Source of the DNA: Nigrospora sphaerica
Taxonomy: Eukaryota > Ascomycota > Sordariomycetes > Amphisphaeriales > Apiosporaceae
DNA length: 64,000 nt
Direction: 5' to 3'
NCBI GenBank assembly: GCA_018287875.1
Contig: JAGVVL010000001.1
Location: 248,001 to 312,000 of the forward strand
The position numbers were made by a program, and so were the translations under genes. Position 1 is the stretch's first letter, and the number at the start of each line of letters is the position of its first letter. The notes below the pieces were generated by a model that saw only the letters and a list, made by a program, of their open reading frames with translations, was not told where the DNA came from and did no database searches. Positions 11,701 through 23,605 of this stretch are shown in pieces.

Positions 11701-13417
11701 GGTCGATGTCGCCAAAATGCATCGAGAACCCGGCCCCTCAGAGGCGCGAAATGTGTATACTACGTAACAGCTATATGTACATGTGTAGGGGGCGACGACC
11801 TACTACTTATCACTCACAGTACGGGGGTTCCTTTGCGCGGCGCCTGGGTGCTGACTCCTCGCCCCTTGGGAGAAGCTCGACAGGAGAACCCGCCCAACAG
11901 CGGAGCAGCTCATGGCCCACGGCGACGACAGCGGGGGCCAGGACAGGCCCCGTCGTGGGGCTACATGGGGATAGACAGAGAGGTATTTTTCCTGTAGGGC
12001 GAGTAGATAACTCACAACCCTCGCCAGCAGGGCGGAGATGCGGGCCTGGGCTGGTGCTGTGTACTGGCTTGACGGGGATCCCCCCGGGGGCGCCAGGCCG
12101 ACTACCTGGCCGGCCCCATGGGCGTCTCTGTATGCATGCGCTCTCGCTCGTGGGAGAGCCCCGGACATGTGCATTTCCCCTGCAGCTGTGGCAGCCGCAG
12201 GACAGCGTTGCTGCTTCGTGGCAGCCCCCGCCGACCAATGGAGTTGGGTTAAGAATGTGGCCATGCGGGAAGCAAAACCAGACGAGACAGCGACACGTAG
12301 TGGCCGTTTGAACACCCAACTCGGCTGCTGGCTGACGCCCGTCTCATCTAGTTCGATGGATGGATGCCCACGGCTTCCCGTCGCGGGTTCTCGTCCCTGG
12401 GGCATGTTTTACGCTGGATGACTTGTTGTAGGTATGGTATGTACAACGGCGGCACCTTCCGTTTCGGCATCGTTCAGCGTAGCGTGGCGGCAACCCACTC
12501 GATCCCGCCATTGCAACTTCCTCGATTCCCAGGTACCGACATTGCTCACCCAGGTGTTACTGCCCCTTTCTCGTCCTCGATTGAACCGGCCCCATCGCCC
12601 ATTCTAATCCTAGTTCTTTAGTTCAGATCCTCCTTCCTTGGCTCCCCTCCCACGACCCAACACCAAGCCTGGCGCTTTTGCTCTCACCGGCTCGACTGTG
12701 GCAAAAGCCCGCTTTCTCCACGCACAGAAGCAAAGTGTCACAAACCCGACCAGATCGAATCGTGCCACCTTGCCAGCTTAGGTTGTACTGCTGAGCCGAG
12801 CAGTGATCCAAGCTTGCTCTCTTTCCATCTCTATCCACCTCCCCTCCGTGCCCTCCTCCTCCCCCGTCCCGTGGGCCGTGTGGTACCTGCCTCACTAGTC
12901 ACTGTTTGAGTGGGATTCGAGGGGGCGTCGCTCCTGCTACGCTACAAGACGCATCCACAGCTTGCCAGGAAACTGCATGGTCTGGGCCAACCTTTGCCGG
13001 CGCAACTTTCCCAACTGGACCTCACCCTCCGCAAATCGGGTAATATCGACGGCGCCCCGACCCTGAGAGGGTGACCTGTCCGCAGCAAGACCGAGAGCTG
13101 AACCATTATTCCTTCCCCAGCCAATACCAGCAGCCGCGACAGCGACAGCTATCGCAGTACCGCGACGCCACCACCGCTACGGCGACGACAACAACGACCA
13201 TAACGACTGTGGCCCGGGCGAAGTGGATGTCGGCTCCTTCGTCGCCCTCGTTCCTCCGACCACCGCCATTGGGACGCGAGCGCAACCTACCGTCGACACG
13301 TATTTCCACGTCGCCGCTGGCCGACTCCTGACCGCCCCCGAAACATTGCCCACGCCGGCTACCTCAAAAGACTAGAAAGACGACAGACCCGCCGCTTGTT
13401 CCTCCCGACCGCCCTGT
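8800..13417. other. 4.6-kb region without a supportable gene
   Basis: This lies between the Mtf1-like and GT90 genes. Many overlapping ORFs occur on both strands (the longest is 9762-10541, minus). They are compositionally biased, unspliced and match no family I recognise. The last 500 bases are pyrimidine-rich and probably the 5' leader of the GT90 gene. They contain a low-complexity Thr-rich ORF (13071-13331) that may be an upstream ORF. A lineage-specific gene or non-coding RNA cannot be excluded. Confidence 0.45.
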
Positions 13418-15453
13418 ATGACGGCGAAACTCGCGCCCTTCTCGGGCCTGCGGTCCATGATGCGCTCGCCAGCATTCCCGCCCCGGCGGCCATCCCACCT
13501 CCTCCGATACCTGCTCCTGGCCGTTGTCTTCGTCCTCGCCATCTGCTACTTCAATGTCGAACGCGCACCGCCGCCCTACGTGTCGGGCGGACAGCCGGGT
13601 GCCGGCAAATTGCAGACGAACCCGGAACTTGGGGCTGGACTTGCCCCTCAGAGCGAGGGTCACACAACCCCCGATCAGGTCCCCATTGCGCCCGACGTCC
13701 CCGAGACATCGGACTCGGGGCACCCTATCGACTCTCTGATTCGCGTCGCCGACGCCAAGTTCAACGGGGTTATGGCCAAGGAGTCGCACTCGCTGGCCGA
13801 GGCCGCCAAGGCGTACCGCGAACGACGCGGCCGCCATCCGCCGCCCGGCTTTAAGGCCTGGTACGAGTTTGCCAAGGCCAACGACGCCCTCATCATTGAA
13901 GATTTTTGGGACCAGATCTACCACGACCTGAACCCCTTCTGGGGCATCGACCCTGCTCGCATCCGCAAGGAGGCCATTGACTACGAGATGACCATCAACA
14001 TTCGTAACGGCAACGCCAGCGCCGAGAGCGACTGGTTCTGGACCCAGATCTGGCTCGACATGATCAAGACCATCGAGCACCTCCTGCCCGACATGGACAT
14101 TGCCCTGAACGCCATGGATGAACCGCGCCTCGTGGTGCCGTGGGAAGAGATCAACGGCTACATGGAGAAGGAGAAGAAAACGCGGGGCTTCGCACCCGTC
14201 GGCGAGACGGTGAACGAGTTCCGGGCCCTGTCCAAACCTGGCAGTCAGAAGCGCCCCCGTAATCGTAACAAGAAGTGGGAAAAGACAGGTACGTGCCCGC
14301 TGGGTAACAAGGTCGGTGCAGCCGTGCATGGTGAAGCTAACAGCCGTGTACGACAGAGCCCTACTGGCTGATAGCCCGTCGCGGATGCCCGCCGAAAAGC
14401 CCCGCGCGAACCGCCCGAACGGCGCGGACCTTCGACAAAACGCCCGACTTCGAGCCCGCGAATGCGCTGCCGCACCAGTACCAGGGCTACGTGTCCAACT
14501 ACACGCTCATGACGGAGTTTTGCCACCAGCCCGACCTGCAAGGACTCGAGGGCATCTTCATTAAGCCCATTTCGACGTCGGCCACGAAAGTCATGTTTCC
14601 CATGTTTGGTGGCAGCAAGCTTGCGACCAACAACGAGATCCTGCTGCCGGCGCCCATGTACTGGAAAGAGGAGGAACGCTTCACGGGCGGAGAGTACCAC
14701 GGCGGCGAGTGGAAGAACAAGGAGACCGCCGTCATCTGGCGCGGCGTGGCGACGGGCGGGCGCAACACGGCCAAGAACTGGAAGGGGTTCCAGCGACACC
14801 GGTTCGTCGCCATGAACAACGGCACCAAGTTGCTTCGGGCCGAGGCTGAGGTGGAGGCGCCGGTCAACTTTGCCATGCCGGCACCCGAGTACAAGCTCGC
14901 GGCGCAGAGGGACGGGCGGCTGGGGCAATGGATCGCGTCGTCGACGGATGTCGCCTTCACGGAACTCATGTGTGATGACAAGCTCCCGAAGCCCGAGGTC
15001 TGGGGCCACTGTGCCTACACGGACCCCGAATTCGAGATCGCGCTGGGGCTGAAACTCGCAGAGCAGTTCGACTTCAAGTACCTGCCCGACATCGACGGCA
15101 ACAGCTTTTCTGGGCGGTACCTCGGGTTCCTGCGCAGCACCAGCCTGCCCATCAAGAGCACGCTCTGGCGCGAGTGGCACGACAGCCGGCTGATCGCGTG
15201 GAAGCACTTTGTGCCGATGGACAACCGGTTTGGCGACTACTACGGAATCCTCGAGTATTTCATGGGCTACGGTTCGGAGCGGCCGGCGCACGACGCCGAG
15301 GCGGAGAAGATTGCCAAGGACGGCAAGGCGTGGGCGGAGAAGGTGCTGCGGAAGGAGGACATGCAGGTGTACACGCTGCGGTTGCTGCTGGAGTACGCGC
15401 GCCTCTCGGACGAGCGGCGCGAGAAGATGGGCTTCGTGGAGGACTTGGTGTAG
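13418..15453 (+). CDS. GT90 (CAP10-type) glycosyltransferase, type II membrane protein
   Basis: The exons are 13418-14288 and 14357-15453, giving 655 aa. The 68-nt intron has donor GTACGT, a GCTAAC branch site and acceptor CAG, and it restores KTEPYWLIARRGCPP. A signal anchor at about residues 29-45 (LLRYLLLAVVFVLAICYF) follows a short basic cytosolic tail, so the enzyme should sit in the Golgi lumen. The C-terminal half carries GT90/CAP10 features: TAVIWRGVATGGRN (the R-G segment before the donor site), GHCAYTDPEFEIALG, FLPDIDG-like FKYLPDIDGNSFSGRY, and WREWHDSRLIAWKHFVPMD. This family includes the Cryptococcus capsule protein Cap10 and animal protein O-glucosyl/xylosyltransferases. In filamentous fungi the members are numerous and the substrates mostly unknown. 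The predicted role is addition of sugar to glycans or glycoproteins in the secretory pathway. Confidence 0.9.
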
Positions 15454-15724
15454 CCAAGGGGCGGGCCACGGGGCGCGCGCTGGCGACGCCGCGATGATGG
15501 ATGATTACGGTATTCAATTTGGGCCACGATGCATGCAGGGGGCGCGGGTGCAGGTCCACGGCGGTGGAGGCTGCATGTAGCATACATTGGAGAGGCGTCC
15601 TGGCGTTGGAGGAAGAGGCATGGATTCGGCAGATACCAGAGTTGTACGCCTCGGCCTCGCTGATTCTTGAACTTTCATAGATACCACCAGTCAACAATTG
15701 TTGAGAGCATTTTTGAAACGTTGG

Positions 15725-15755
15725 CACACACACGCGCGCACACACGCACACACAC
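15725..15755. repeat. (CA)n/(CG) microsatellite
   Basis: This is an imperfect CACACA/CGCGCG dinucleotide run 3' of the GT90 gene. Confidence 0.85.
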
Positions 15756-16730
15756 TTGGGGGCTTTCTGAGCGTACGACGGGACCTGTTCTCGGTAGTTT
15801 GGAGGGAACAAGATGAAGCATCCCGGCTCTGTGCTCGTCATATTTACTGGCCTCTTCATCCTGTTGCTGCCGTGCTTGTCTTGGCGGTGCTGGCGGCACG
15901 CGAGACCGCTGACGGAAGGTGATGCGCTCAGGTGGAAACCATAAAAGCCCCTCCTCCCTCCGGCACATGGTCTTGGCGTAGGACCCTGATGGATCGTTCT
16001 TTTTGCCGTTCTGCGGCGAATAGCCAATAGGGCGGGACAGAGGGAGTAAGGGAGAGCGCTTATCAAACAGCCGCGTCGTGTGTTTTGCATGGCTGCTAGA
16101 GGTAGCATAGATGTAACCAGGAACCCGGGCCCAGGACTGGAATGCGGAAGGGTATGACGTCGGTTTTCGCAACGCCAAGAGTGGACGGTCTGGTTTAAGC
16201 CACGCATGCGCCGCCGGCGTAGCCCTGGTTTCGTGTACAAACTAAGCCCGATGAGACGGAGGGAGGGGTTCCTGACGAGGTTCCAGGCTCTTGTGCACTT
16301 TACTTCGGAAGGGGTAAGAGGAGTTGTCTGCGTCCACCAGCCGTACCGGCACCCGCTGGTAGTGGGATAACGGACATGTGGCAGTTCACGCAAGGAACGG
16401 GCCGTATGCCGTATAATAATAGGTTATCCCATGCACAAATGAGGACCTATATACTGGAGGTACTTGGCGTAGGTCACTCTGTCACCTAAAGCAAGTTAAC
16501 CTGGTGTAATGGGTACTTGTAGGTAGGTGCTCAATTAAGGTACCGGGACTAGCGAACCTGGGGAATGCGGTTTTGTATGGGTATGACGCAGTTGCTGCCT
16601 TTGCCGGACCGGTATTAGTGATCACCAACAGGTCATGTACCATTCTTGATCGCGGTGCCTAGCAACCTCATGCGCACGGAGTGAGCCGGGCATCACGTCA
16701 CCGCGCCGCAGGTTAGGAAGGCGTCGCCGT

Positions 16731-16740
16731 AACATAAAAG
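16731..16740 (+). promoter_or_regulatory. TATA-like element upstream of Hmp1-like gene
   Basis: The sequence AACATAAAAG lies about 120 bases before the start codon. It is followed by a CT-rich and then a CA-rich leader, as in highly expressed fungal genes. This is assigned by position and composition only. Confidence 0.35.
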
Positions 16741-16855
16741 ACGTCCTCTGCCCGACCCGTTCGCTGCCTTCCGTTTGTCAATGCCTCCCCATCCATAGCA
16801 TCAACAGCCCTCGACATCACCACCAAAACACGCAACCACACTACAATTATCCACC

Positions 16856-17179
16856 ATGGACGCCCTCAAGAATAAGCTCACCGGCTCCGGCACTACGTCG
16901 TCGACGACGCAGCCCACCGGCCAAAAGGACGACTACGGTGACAAGGTCGCCAACGGCCTCGACCGCAAGTACAACAACGGCCGCATCGGCCATGACAACA
17001 TGGAGAAGATCACCGATGCCGCGCGCGGCGCCTACGAGAAGGCCACCGGGTAAGCCTGCCCCGCCCCCTTTCGCATTGTATTCGTTTTTTTGGCTTGCTT
17101 CCCGCTCCGAATCCCAAAGACTGACGACGGAATCTTTACAACATGCAGAAACAAGGTCAACCCGAAGATCTCCAACTAG
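16856..17179 (+). CDS. hmp1: small Hmp1-like (mismatch/cruciform DNA recognition) protein
   Basis: The exons are 16856-17049 and 17149-17179, giving 74 aa. The 99-nt intron (donor GTAAGC, acceptor GCAG) joins AYEKATG to NKVNPKISN. The sequence is small, hydrophilic and charged, with a DKVANGLDRKYNNG core and a C-terminal EKITDAARGAYEKATG block. This is the pattern of the fungal family annotated after Ustilago Hmp1 (mismatched base pair and cruciform DNA recognition protein). That name rests on work on one protein; many homologues behave as abundant stress- or conidiation-associated small proteins, so the DNA-binding role here is inference. The CA-rich leader before the ATG suggests strong expression. 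Confidence 0.8.
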
Positions 17180-17624
17180 AATGATGATCTGAACTTGGTG
17201 AGGTTATAATTTCGAAATGAAAGCATTGGCGTTTAGGAAGGGAACCCCATACACCAAGCACCACTAGATACCAAATGGGGAAGGGAAGTAGCATAGTGGA
17301 ACAAGGTCCTCAACATGACATCACGTCTCATCATGCCCACGTACTACCCATGCCAAATGTGAGCTCGTGAGCCGCGGATTCGTTTATAGGTGATGCACCG
17401 CTGTAGAGTCCAACCAAGGAAATAGAAAGAAAGAACAAAGAAACAGTATTCCCCGGAAGATTCCGTATCCCAAAACGCCGTGGATGTTATTACAGTCCCA
17501 GTTGTGCTCCCCTTGCTCGGGGATGCACGCACGTCATTACACCGTTTCGTTATCCGTGGCGGACCCCTTGATGGCCTATAAGTTGAAGGAAATAAGAGAG
17601 AAAGGGAGATATGCCCGTTTCCCA
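17180..17624. other. convergent intergenic spacer
   Basis: The 3' ends of the Hmp1-like gene (+) and the MARVEL-like gene (-) face each other here. No gene is seen. Confidence 0.6.
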
Positions 17625-18339
17625 TCACGCATCGTCGTAGAATACTTGCACCGCGATGACAATGATCCAGAGCAGGAAGACGGCGCCGACGAGGGCAAAG
17701 GCGAACATGGCGTGCCACGACTGACCTATTTGGAAGGGGCGGGGCGCAAACGCGGTACGCGGTCAGCACGGAATTCAGCTCGTGCCGGAATTTGGACGGG
17801 CGGCAGCAGCTGGGGAGGGGGACCCAAGCTTTCCGGCGGGGGCGGGGACAAAGCAAAGACTCACATATGCTCTTCTGCTGGAGCCAGGCGAGGTTGGCGA
17901 GGCTGTTGGCGGGGGCGGGGACGCGGTCGAAGACGAGGTTGCGGCAGTTTGCGCTGACGCTGCCGCGGGGGCCCCAGAGCTCGATGGCGACGACGACGAG
18001 GCCGACGGTCCAGAGGACGAAGAAGAGGAAGGCGCCGAGGATGACGATGGCGGGCAGCAGGCGGCGGCGCGAGATGAGCCAGAGCAGGACGGCAACGAAG
18101 GCGACCGTCAGCGCGCCGACCGTGACCCAGTAGCCGAGGAACCAGGGCGCCGTGAGCCCCAGCACCGCCTGCGTCTCGAGGAAGGCGCCAGCCGCGCCCA
18201 TCTGCACGCACGCCGCCGCCACCATGACGAGCATCCACACGTTGAGCTGCACCGCCGGCCAGTGGTACTTGTGCACCCGCGCCACCCGCCGCGTGTAGAC
18301 GTACGACGACGGCCCGCCGCTCACGACCGTGCCCGCCAT
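17625..18339 (-). CDS. MARVEL-like four-helix membrane protein
   Basis: The exons are 18339-17865 and 17725-17625, giving 191 aa. The 139-nt intron (donor GTGAGT, acceptor AATAG) restores LQQKSICQSWHAMF. Four hydrophobic segments are visible: LNVWMLVMVAAACVQMG, FLGYWVTVGALTVAFVAVLL, LPAIVILGAFLFFVLWTVGL and, in exon 2, MFAFALVGAVFLLWIIVIAV. The luminal loop between helices 3 and 4 holds a Cys (ANCRNLVF) and the WLQQKSIC segment, as in fungal MARVEL-domain proteins. Members are small integral proteins of the plasma membrane or endosomes, generally linked to membrane organisation. The specific function is unknown. The last exon codes helix 4 and a very short tail (VQVFYDDA). Confidence 0.8.
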
Positions 18340-20023
18340 GGTTGCCGCGCGTTCTGCTTCCGGGCGGCCGGGACGGGTGCGCCGTGGCTACGGATCGGGC
18401 GGGGGGAGGGCGTGCGAGGGGTTGCGCTTCCGCTTCTCGGTCGCTTCGCTTTCGGTCGGGCGTGGTATCGGGGGTCGGCGCCTTGCGTTGGGCTGAGGCC
18501 AAGAGAGCCGGTGCGGCGGGTGTTGTTGCTGGCTTGTCCTCGTCCTCCTCTTCCTCCTCTGACGGCGGCGGCGGGCCTTTTCAAGGAGCGATGAGCCCTT
18601 TTCCCCCGTCGAGTCCCCCCCGGGCACCAAAGGGATACCCGATCCGATCTGCTCCCGTCGTCCTCCCAAGCCTGGCCGACGAGCCGGGCACGACCAGCGA
18701 CCGTCGCTTCCCAACCTTCGTTAGGGCGCGCGTGGTATCCGGTACGGAGTCGTGGCGCCACGGTCTCCCACCCCCCGCGCGCGCGTTGGCGCCTGCTGAT
18801 TGGGTTGGGCGGCAATGCAATACTGCCACGGCGGAAAAAGGTGGTCGTTTGCGACGGCGGACGTCCGCGCGCGGAAAGCTGTGTTGGTTCCAATGGCGGA
18901 CAGTCTAAATAAGCAACGCTTTCCCCGGGAGGCAGCTCCCAAAAAGCCGCGAGGTAGTCGTCGAGTCGGGTGGGTGGGCGAGCGAAAAATGGCCCCAACG
19001 CGGTGTTGATTATTGGGTTGCTGGTCGTGGTCGACAGGGAGAGAGGGAGGGGGAATACGGCATGGTCAGGGCCGGCTTACGGGAAAAGGAAAGATGATCG
19101 CCGTGTTTGGCTGTCTTGCTCTTTCTCTCTCCCTCCCTTGGGGGCCGGTCCTTGCAGCTCCTCTACCGTCCCGCACGAGCGTACTCTCTACTATTAGCTG
19201 CTTGTAGGTTCTACGGGCGGCCGGCTAGTGGGCGTAGTGGCCCTTTCAGGTACAACGTGCAGTAGCTTCTCCTCAACGTGGAGAATCGACACCGTCTCGA
19301 TGGCGGTGCCGGATTGGTGCCTCCCGGTGGATGATGATGGGTGGGCAAGGGGCCGCCTTCTCGGCGGGAATGAGAAGTCCAATTGCGAGGCATACAGAAA
19401 CGGTCACTCGTCGGGGCAGTTGGTCTGATTGACGGATGTCTCTTGGTCGCTAGATGCACCCGTAATACCGCCTGGCTTCTGAAAATGCAGCCAAGACACG
19501 GCCGTTGCCCTGTGTCCTCCGGTAAAGAGGGCCCACTCAAGGAAAGAGAGGTTACCCAACGGCCACTACGCCTACGACGCCAATCACAAAACTGCCTACA
19601 GCCAAGTCCCTCACCTCTCTCGTCAGCGGGGCACCCACGCTGAAAGCCCAACGGGAAGCACGACGCCCACGCCGTACCACGACAGGCGCTGCGTATGTTG
19701 ACTACAATATACCTACCATGAAAAAGCAACGCCGCTGTAGGTTGAAGGAGCAACCGTCAGGGTGAGGTGAATACGAGGGCGAGTCCCGGGGGCCGGACGG
19801 GCGGCTGCGATGCCGCGCGACTTGGATGATCCCCCAGGCTCCGATCCAATCACGGCCGCCAACCGGGCAACGGGAGGCCTTTCCGGCGGGGAGGGTCCTC
19901 CAAGCACCGCTCCATCTCTCCTAGTTCCCGGGGAGAGCCGTGGGAGAGCACGTTTCGGCTGGCCCCAACTGGACAGAGCAGACAGTATACATACTACGTA
20001 TACCTAATACGTCGCTGTCCAGC

Positions 20024-20035
20024 GGGGGGGGGGGG
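20024..20035. repeat. G12 homopolymer
   Basis: Twelve consecutive G in non-coding DNA. Confidence 0.9.
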
Positions 20036-20694
20036 CGCGGATTTGCCGGTGGCTGGGAGTGGATGAAGCCCCCTTAACGCTGGATAGATGAATCTATGCA
20101 TGGTCGCCTAGCCGCCAAACGGGGCCTTCTGTTCGGGACCTGGGAGTACCAGAAAAAGAACAGCGAGCCATCAGTCGCTTTGATGTCCTGCCGATGCTAG
20201 AAAGCCAAGGCCCAGATCCGCGCCCTTTTTTTGACAGGCGCCTCGGCAGGCCGACGCACGTCCCGGTGGCTTTCGCATGCCTGTCCCAGGGACCTATAAT
20301 ACCGTCCATGTTATAGAGTGTACCGGGCAGTCCACTTGTAATGCATGGCCGTAGATGTAGATACTGAAAGTACAGATCCATATACAGTCTCTAGTAAAGG
20401 GCTCCCTCCGCCGCGCGCGCGCGACGGCACGACTTCTGTACAACCCGCCCGGAAAAATTGCGCCTTCGCCTTCGCTGTGCTGGTATGCCTCGGCACGCCC
20501 GGTCCCAATCTAAGAGGGCGATCGTGTGTGAGCGCGTGTGTGCCCGATTTCCCTGGCTCGCGCCGTCGTGCATTCCATGTAACCCTCCCAGACCTGTCTC
20601 TAGCCTTGATTGAAGAAGCGTACCCAACACATGTAGGAAACCTGTGACACGTGCCACGCAACAAAATCAAGCGTTCGACAAACAGTGGAATCTA

Positions 20695-20709
20695 CCCCCC
20701 CCCCCCCCC
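20695..20709. repeat. C15 homopolymer
   Basis: Fifteen consecutive C, about 200 bases beyond the arginase stop codon. Confidence 0.9.
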
Positions 20710-20905
20710 ATCTGATAACCAGGTGCGATGGAAGGAGGGGGCGCGGACGAACAAGGAAAGAGAGTGAGAGATGGGGAAAAGTACAAGAGGAGGGAAAAGT
20801 GAAGGAGGGACAGAGGGGGGTGAAGAGAGACTTGTCTCCAACACGCGGCTTCTTGTATGCCCCTCGCTCTTCTTTCCCTGCACTTTTTTTATTCCTTTTT
20901 TTTTT

Positions 20906-22100
20906 TTACAGCAACGACTCTCCCAGAGCGCAGCGGACGAGGGAGCAGCCGGCACGGACCGTCTCGTGGGCGCCGTGCTCCGTCTCGGGGGCCAGCGAGG
21001 GGTTGACCTCAACCAGGTCGACGGCGACGAGGCTGCCCGTCTCGTGCACGCACTCGCAGATGTAGTCACCCTCGCGCAGCGTCAGCCCGCCGCGCACCGG
21101 CGTGCCTGTGCTCGGCGCCCACATGGGGTCCAGCGCGTCCACGTCGAACGACAGGTGGATCGGGGTGTCGGTGCCGATGTGCGCGAGCGCCATTTCCATG
21201 ACGCGCCCGATGCCGTGGCTGGAAATCCGTCAGTCCCCGGGGACTTCTTGGGAGGGGTTCATGGTCGTAGAGGGATGGAGGCGGAGGAATGGGAAGGGCA
21301 CGAAAGAGGGGGGGGGACGACGCACCGGTCAATATCAAACATGCTAAAGGCCTTAATGCCGTTCTCGCGCAGAATCCTTTTCTCGCCGGCGTCGACGTCG
21401 CGCAGGCCGATGTAGACGAGCTTCTTGATGCTCAGGCGGTGCTCGTCGCGCAGCCAGCCGAAGGTGGCGGGGTCGTCGTCGTGGGCGAGGCCGGTGAGGA
21501 AGCTGACGGGCATGCCGTGGATGTTGCCCGAGCCGCTCGACTCGGGCGTGTTGATGTCGGCGTGGGCGTCAACCCAGATGACGGCGATCTCGCGGCCGAG
21601 GCGCTCGCGCAGCGCCCGCGCAGTACCGCTGATGGTGCCCACGGCGATGGAGTGGTCGCCACCCAGCGTCAGCACCATGCGGCCTTCCCGTGCGTGCGCG
21701 TACACCTGCTCCGACAACCGCTCCGTCACGGCGCTCACCGCCCGCGGGTTCTTCATGTTGCGGTGCGGCGGGTCGTTGGCCGGCACCAGGTCCTGGTACA
21801 GGTGCACCTTGTCGTCGCCGTGCAGCTTGTAGTTGAGCTCGTCGCGCAGCTGCGTCAGCAGCCCCGATTCGATCAGCGCCTTGGGCGCCGCGTCCACGCC
21901 CGGCTTGCACTGTGGGGGTGGGCGGAAAAGACCATCGTCAGCTCCCGCACGCTCGAGGGATGGGGCCCGAATCGGGCCAGGGGAGAAGGCGAGGAAGGCT
22001 TCGGCAAGAGACGTACCTGTCCGCCCGAGAAACCCACGGCCACCACGCCGAGGTCCTCCGGGTGGGAGAGAAACTTGGAGGGGATCATCGAGGTGTTCAT
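20906..22100 (-). CDS. arginase
   Basis: The exons are 22100-22017, 21909-21326 and 21218-20906, giving 326 aa, a normal arginase length. Both introns (22016-21910 and 21325-21219) have GT-AG ends, and the joins are GFSGGQ/CKPGVD and DIDR/HGIGRVM. The Mn-binding motifs of the ureohydrolase family are intact: GGDHS (H114), DAHAD (D142, H144, D146) and SFDVDALDP (D248, D250). The enzyme hydrolyses arginine to ornithine and urea and is the first step of arginine catabolism, normally cytosolic in fungi. I start at MNTSMIPSKF because the second exon picks up directly after its 28 codons; M5 is a second in-frame Met. The C-terminal part after DALDP matches the family to the end. Confidence 0.95.
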
Positions 22101-23605
22101 ACTGCGGGACGGTCTCGGATAGGGCGGAGAGATGGGTAGGGAGGGAAAGATGGGAGCAGAAGCTGGAAGAAGCCGACGGGGAGAAGGATAATGGAAAAGA
22201 GAGGGTAGGAGGCGCTTGGTTCCGGGAAACGCGACGACTTCTGCTCCGGATTTGCTACTCCGGACTCTCGCTTCGACAGCTCGCTGACACGAACACACAC
22301 ACGCAACCTCGGTCACCAGCTCGGTTTGCTAAGGGGATTCTGGGTCCTCCTTTTAGTCCCTGTTCATGGAGGGGCAGCGACGGCAGTGATCAGGGCTGAT
22401 GGTGGGGGGCATTTTTTGGCAGCGGCGTTTGCAGCCAGCCAGCGTCCCCATCACGCCTGCTACTTGCCTATCGGGGCAGGCACCGCCTCGGCCTCTTACG
22501 TATTGGGTAGGTGATGCTTTTGTTTCCGTCTAGGATCTGGCCGTTTTGCGTATCGGCGTTGCCCGAGCGTATGCGTAGTGGACTACATAAAGAGGTAGGT
22601 TAGAAGTGGAATTATGTAATGTACTTATGTACAGTACCCAGGGTTAGAACCCAGTAAGCGACCGCTGGACGTTCCCGTCGTCGGCCACGGAGCTTCCCAA
22701 GAAAAGCCGTCGCAACCCGGCCGTGGGCAAATGGCCGTCATACCACCCGCTACTGCTGCTGCCATTACCTATTGCCGCTGCTGCTGGTGCGTTCCCTGAC
22801 ACGTGCGAGGTGCACAGGACCCAATGCGAACCTGCATCGAGTTAGAGTTGGCCCGCATCCCCGCCGAGACTGACCTGCTGTTCATCCTATTGGAGTGAGT
22901 ACGTTCCTCGTGGAATATGCACTTCTCATGCATACATACCAACAACTACCATCCAACGTTACATAAGTACTTCATCCTACAGGAGGTACGTACCTAGGCC
23001 TCCCCCCCCACGGGCCTGGCTAGACCAGTTGCCGAACCTACCTACGCCATAGCTGCTGCTCGTATGCCGATGCTGACACATACAAATGCACCGGCAGACA
23101 TCTCACCGCCCATCCCGACCTCGTGGCTCGGCAGCCGTTGACAAATAGTTGGCCAGGGTGCTGCTGCATGTCCAGCAGGGCGCGGGCAAAAGCGACGCCC
23201 GTCCAGGTGGGCTTCACAACACGCCCGCCCGAGGACCAGCGGGTCACGCCGTCGATCCCCTCGGAGTCCGGCTCTCGGTTGATTCCGCCCCGGCGGGTAT
23301 TCACGCTTGATGTTGCAAAGCAGCGCCGAAGCTACGCGGAACGTTGCGCGCCGCTAGTTGAGACCGCCTCCGACAGGGCAACACGATGGGGCACACGCGC
23401 AAAATGCTCTCTATTGTGCCGTTTCTGCCTTTGCACTTGGGGTCCTTGGCTCCCGAGACCCCTCAAGCCAGCCCGGCTCCCAAGCCAGTGGGTGCTCTGC
23501 TGAAGCGCATGGGCGCTGGCCACCCACTCGGCGCACCTTGAACACGCCCGGGACGCATGAAGGCTAAACCTGACCAACCTCGCCCTCCAGCACACGCAGC
23601 AGGCA
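22101..23605. other. 1.5-kb intergenic region
   Basis: This is the upstream region of arginase and the 3' side of the secreted Cys-rich gene. It has several GTAC/ACCTACC-type short motifs near 22590-23045 but no recognisable gene. The minus ORF at 23038-23304 was considered and not called. Confidence 0.45.

Larger units (their letters stand above)
15454..16855. other. intergenic, with a CA-type microsatellite
   Basis: There is no convincing gene. A CA/CG dinucleotide repeat lies at about 15725-15755. The last 150 bases form the promoter of the small Hmp1-like gene. Confidence 0.5.
18340..20905. other. 2.6-kb intergenic region with homopolymer runs
   Basis: It contains no supportable gene. 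A G12 run lies at 20024-20035 and a C15 run at 20695-20709. The bases just right of 18340 are the promoter and leader of the MARVEL-like gene. Confidence 0.5.

Noticed and set aside
12578..12600. Possible B-box of a minus-strand tRNA
   Set aside because: The GGTTCAA core is present, but no acceptor or anticodon stems can be built around it.
23038..23304. 88-codon minus ORF (SSGGRVVKPTWTGVAFAR region)
   Set aside because: The composition is somewhat protein-like, but there is no ATG, no convincing splice sites and no family I recognise, so it was not called.
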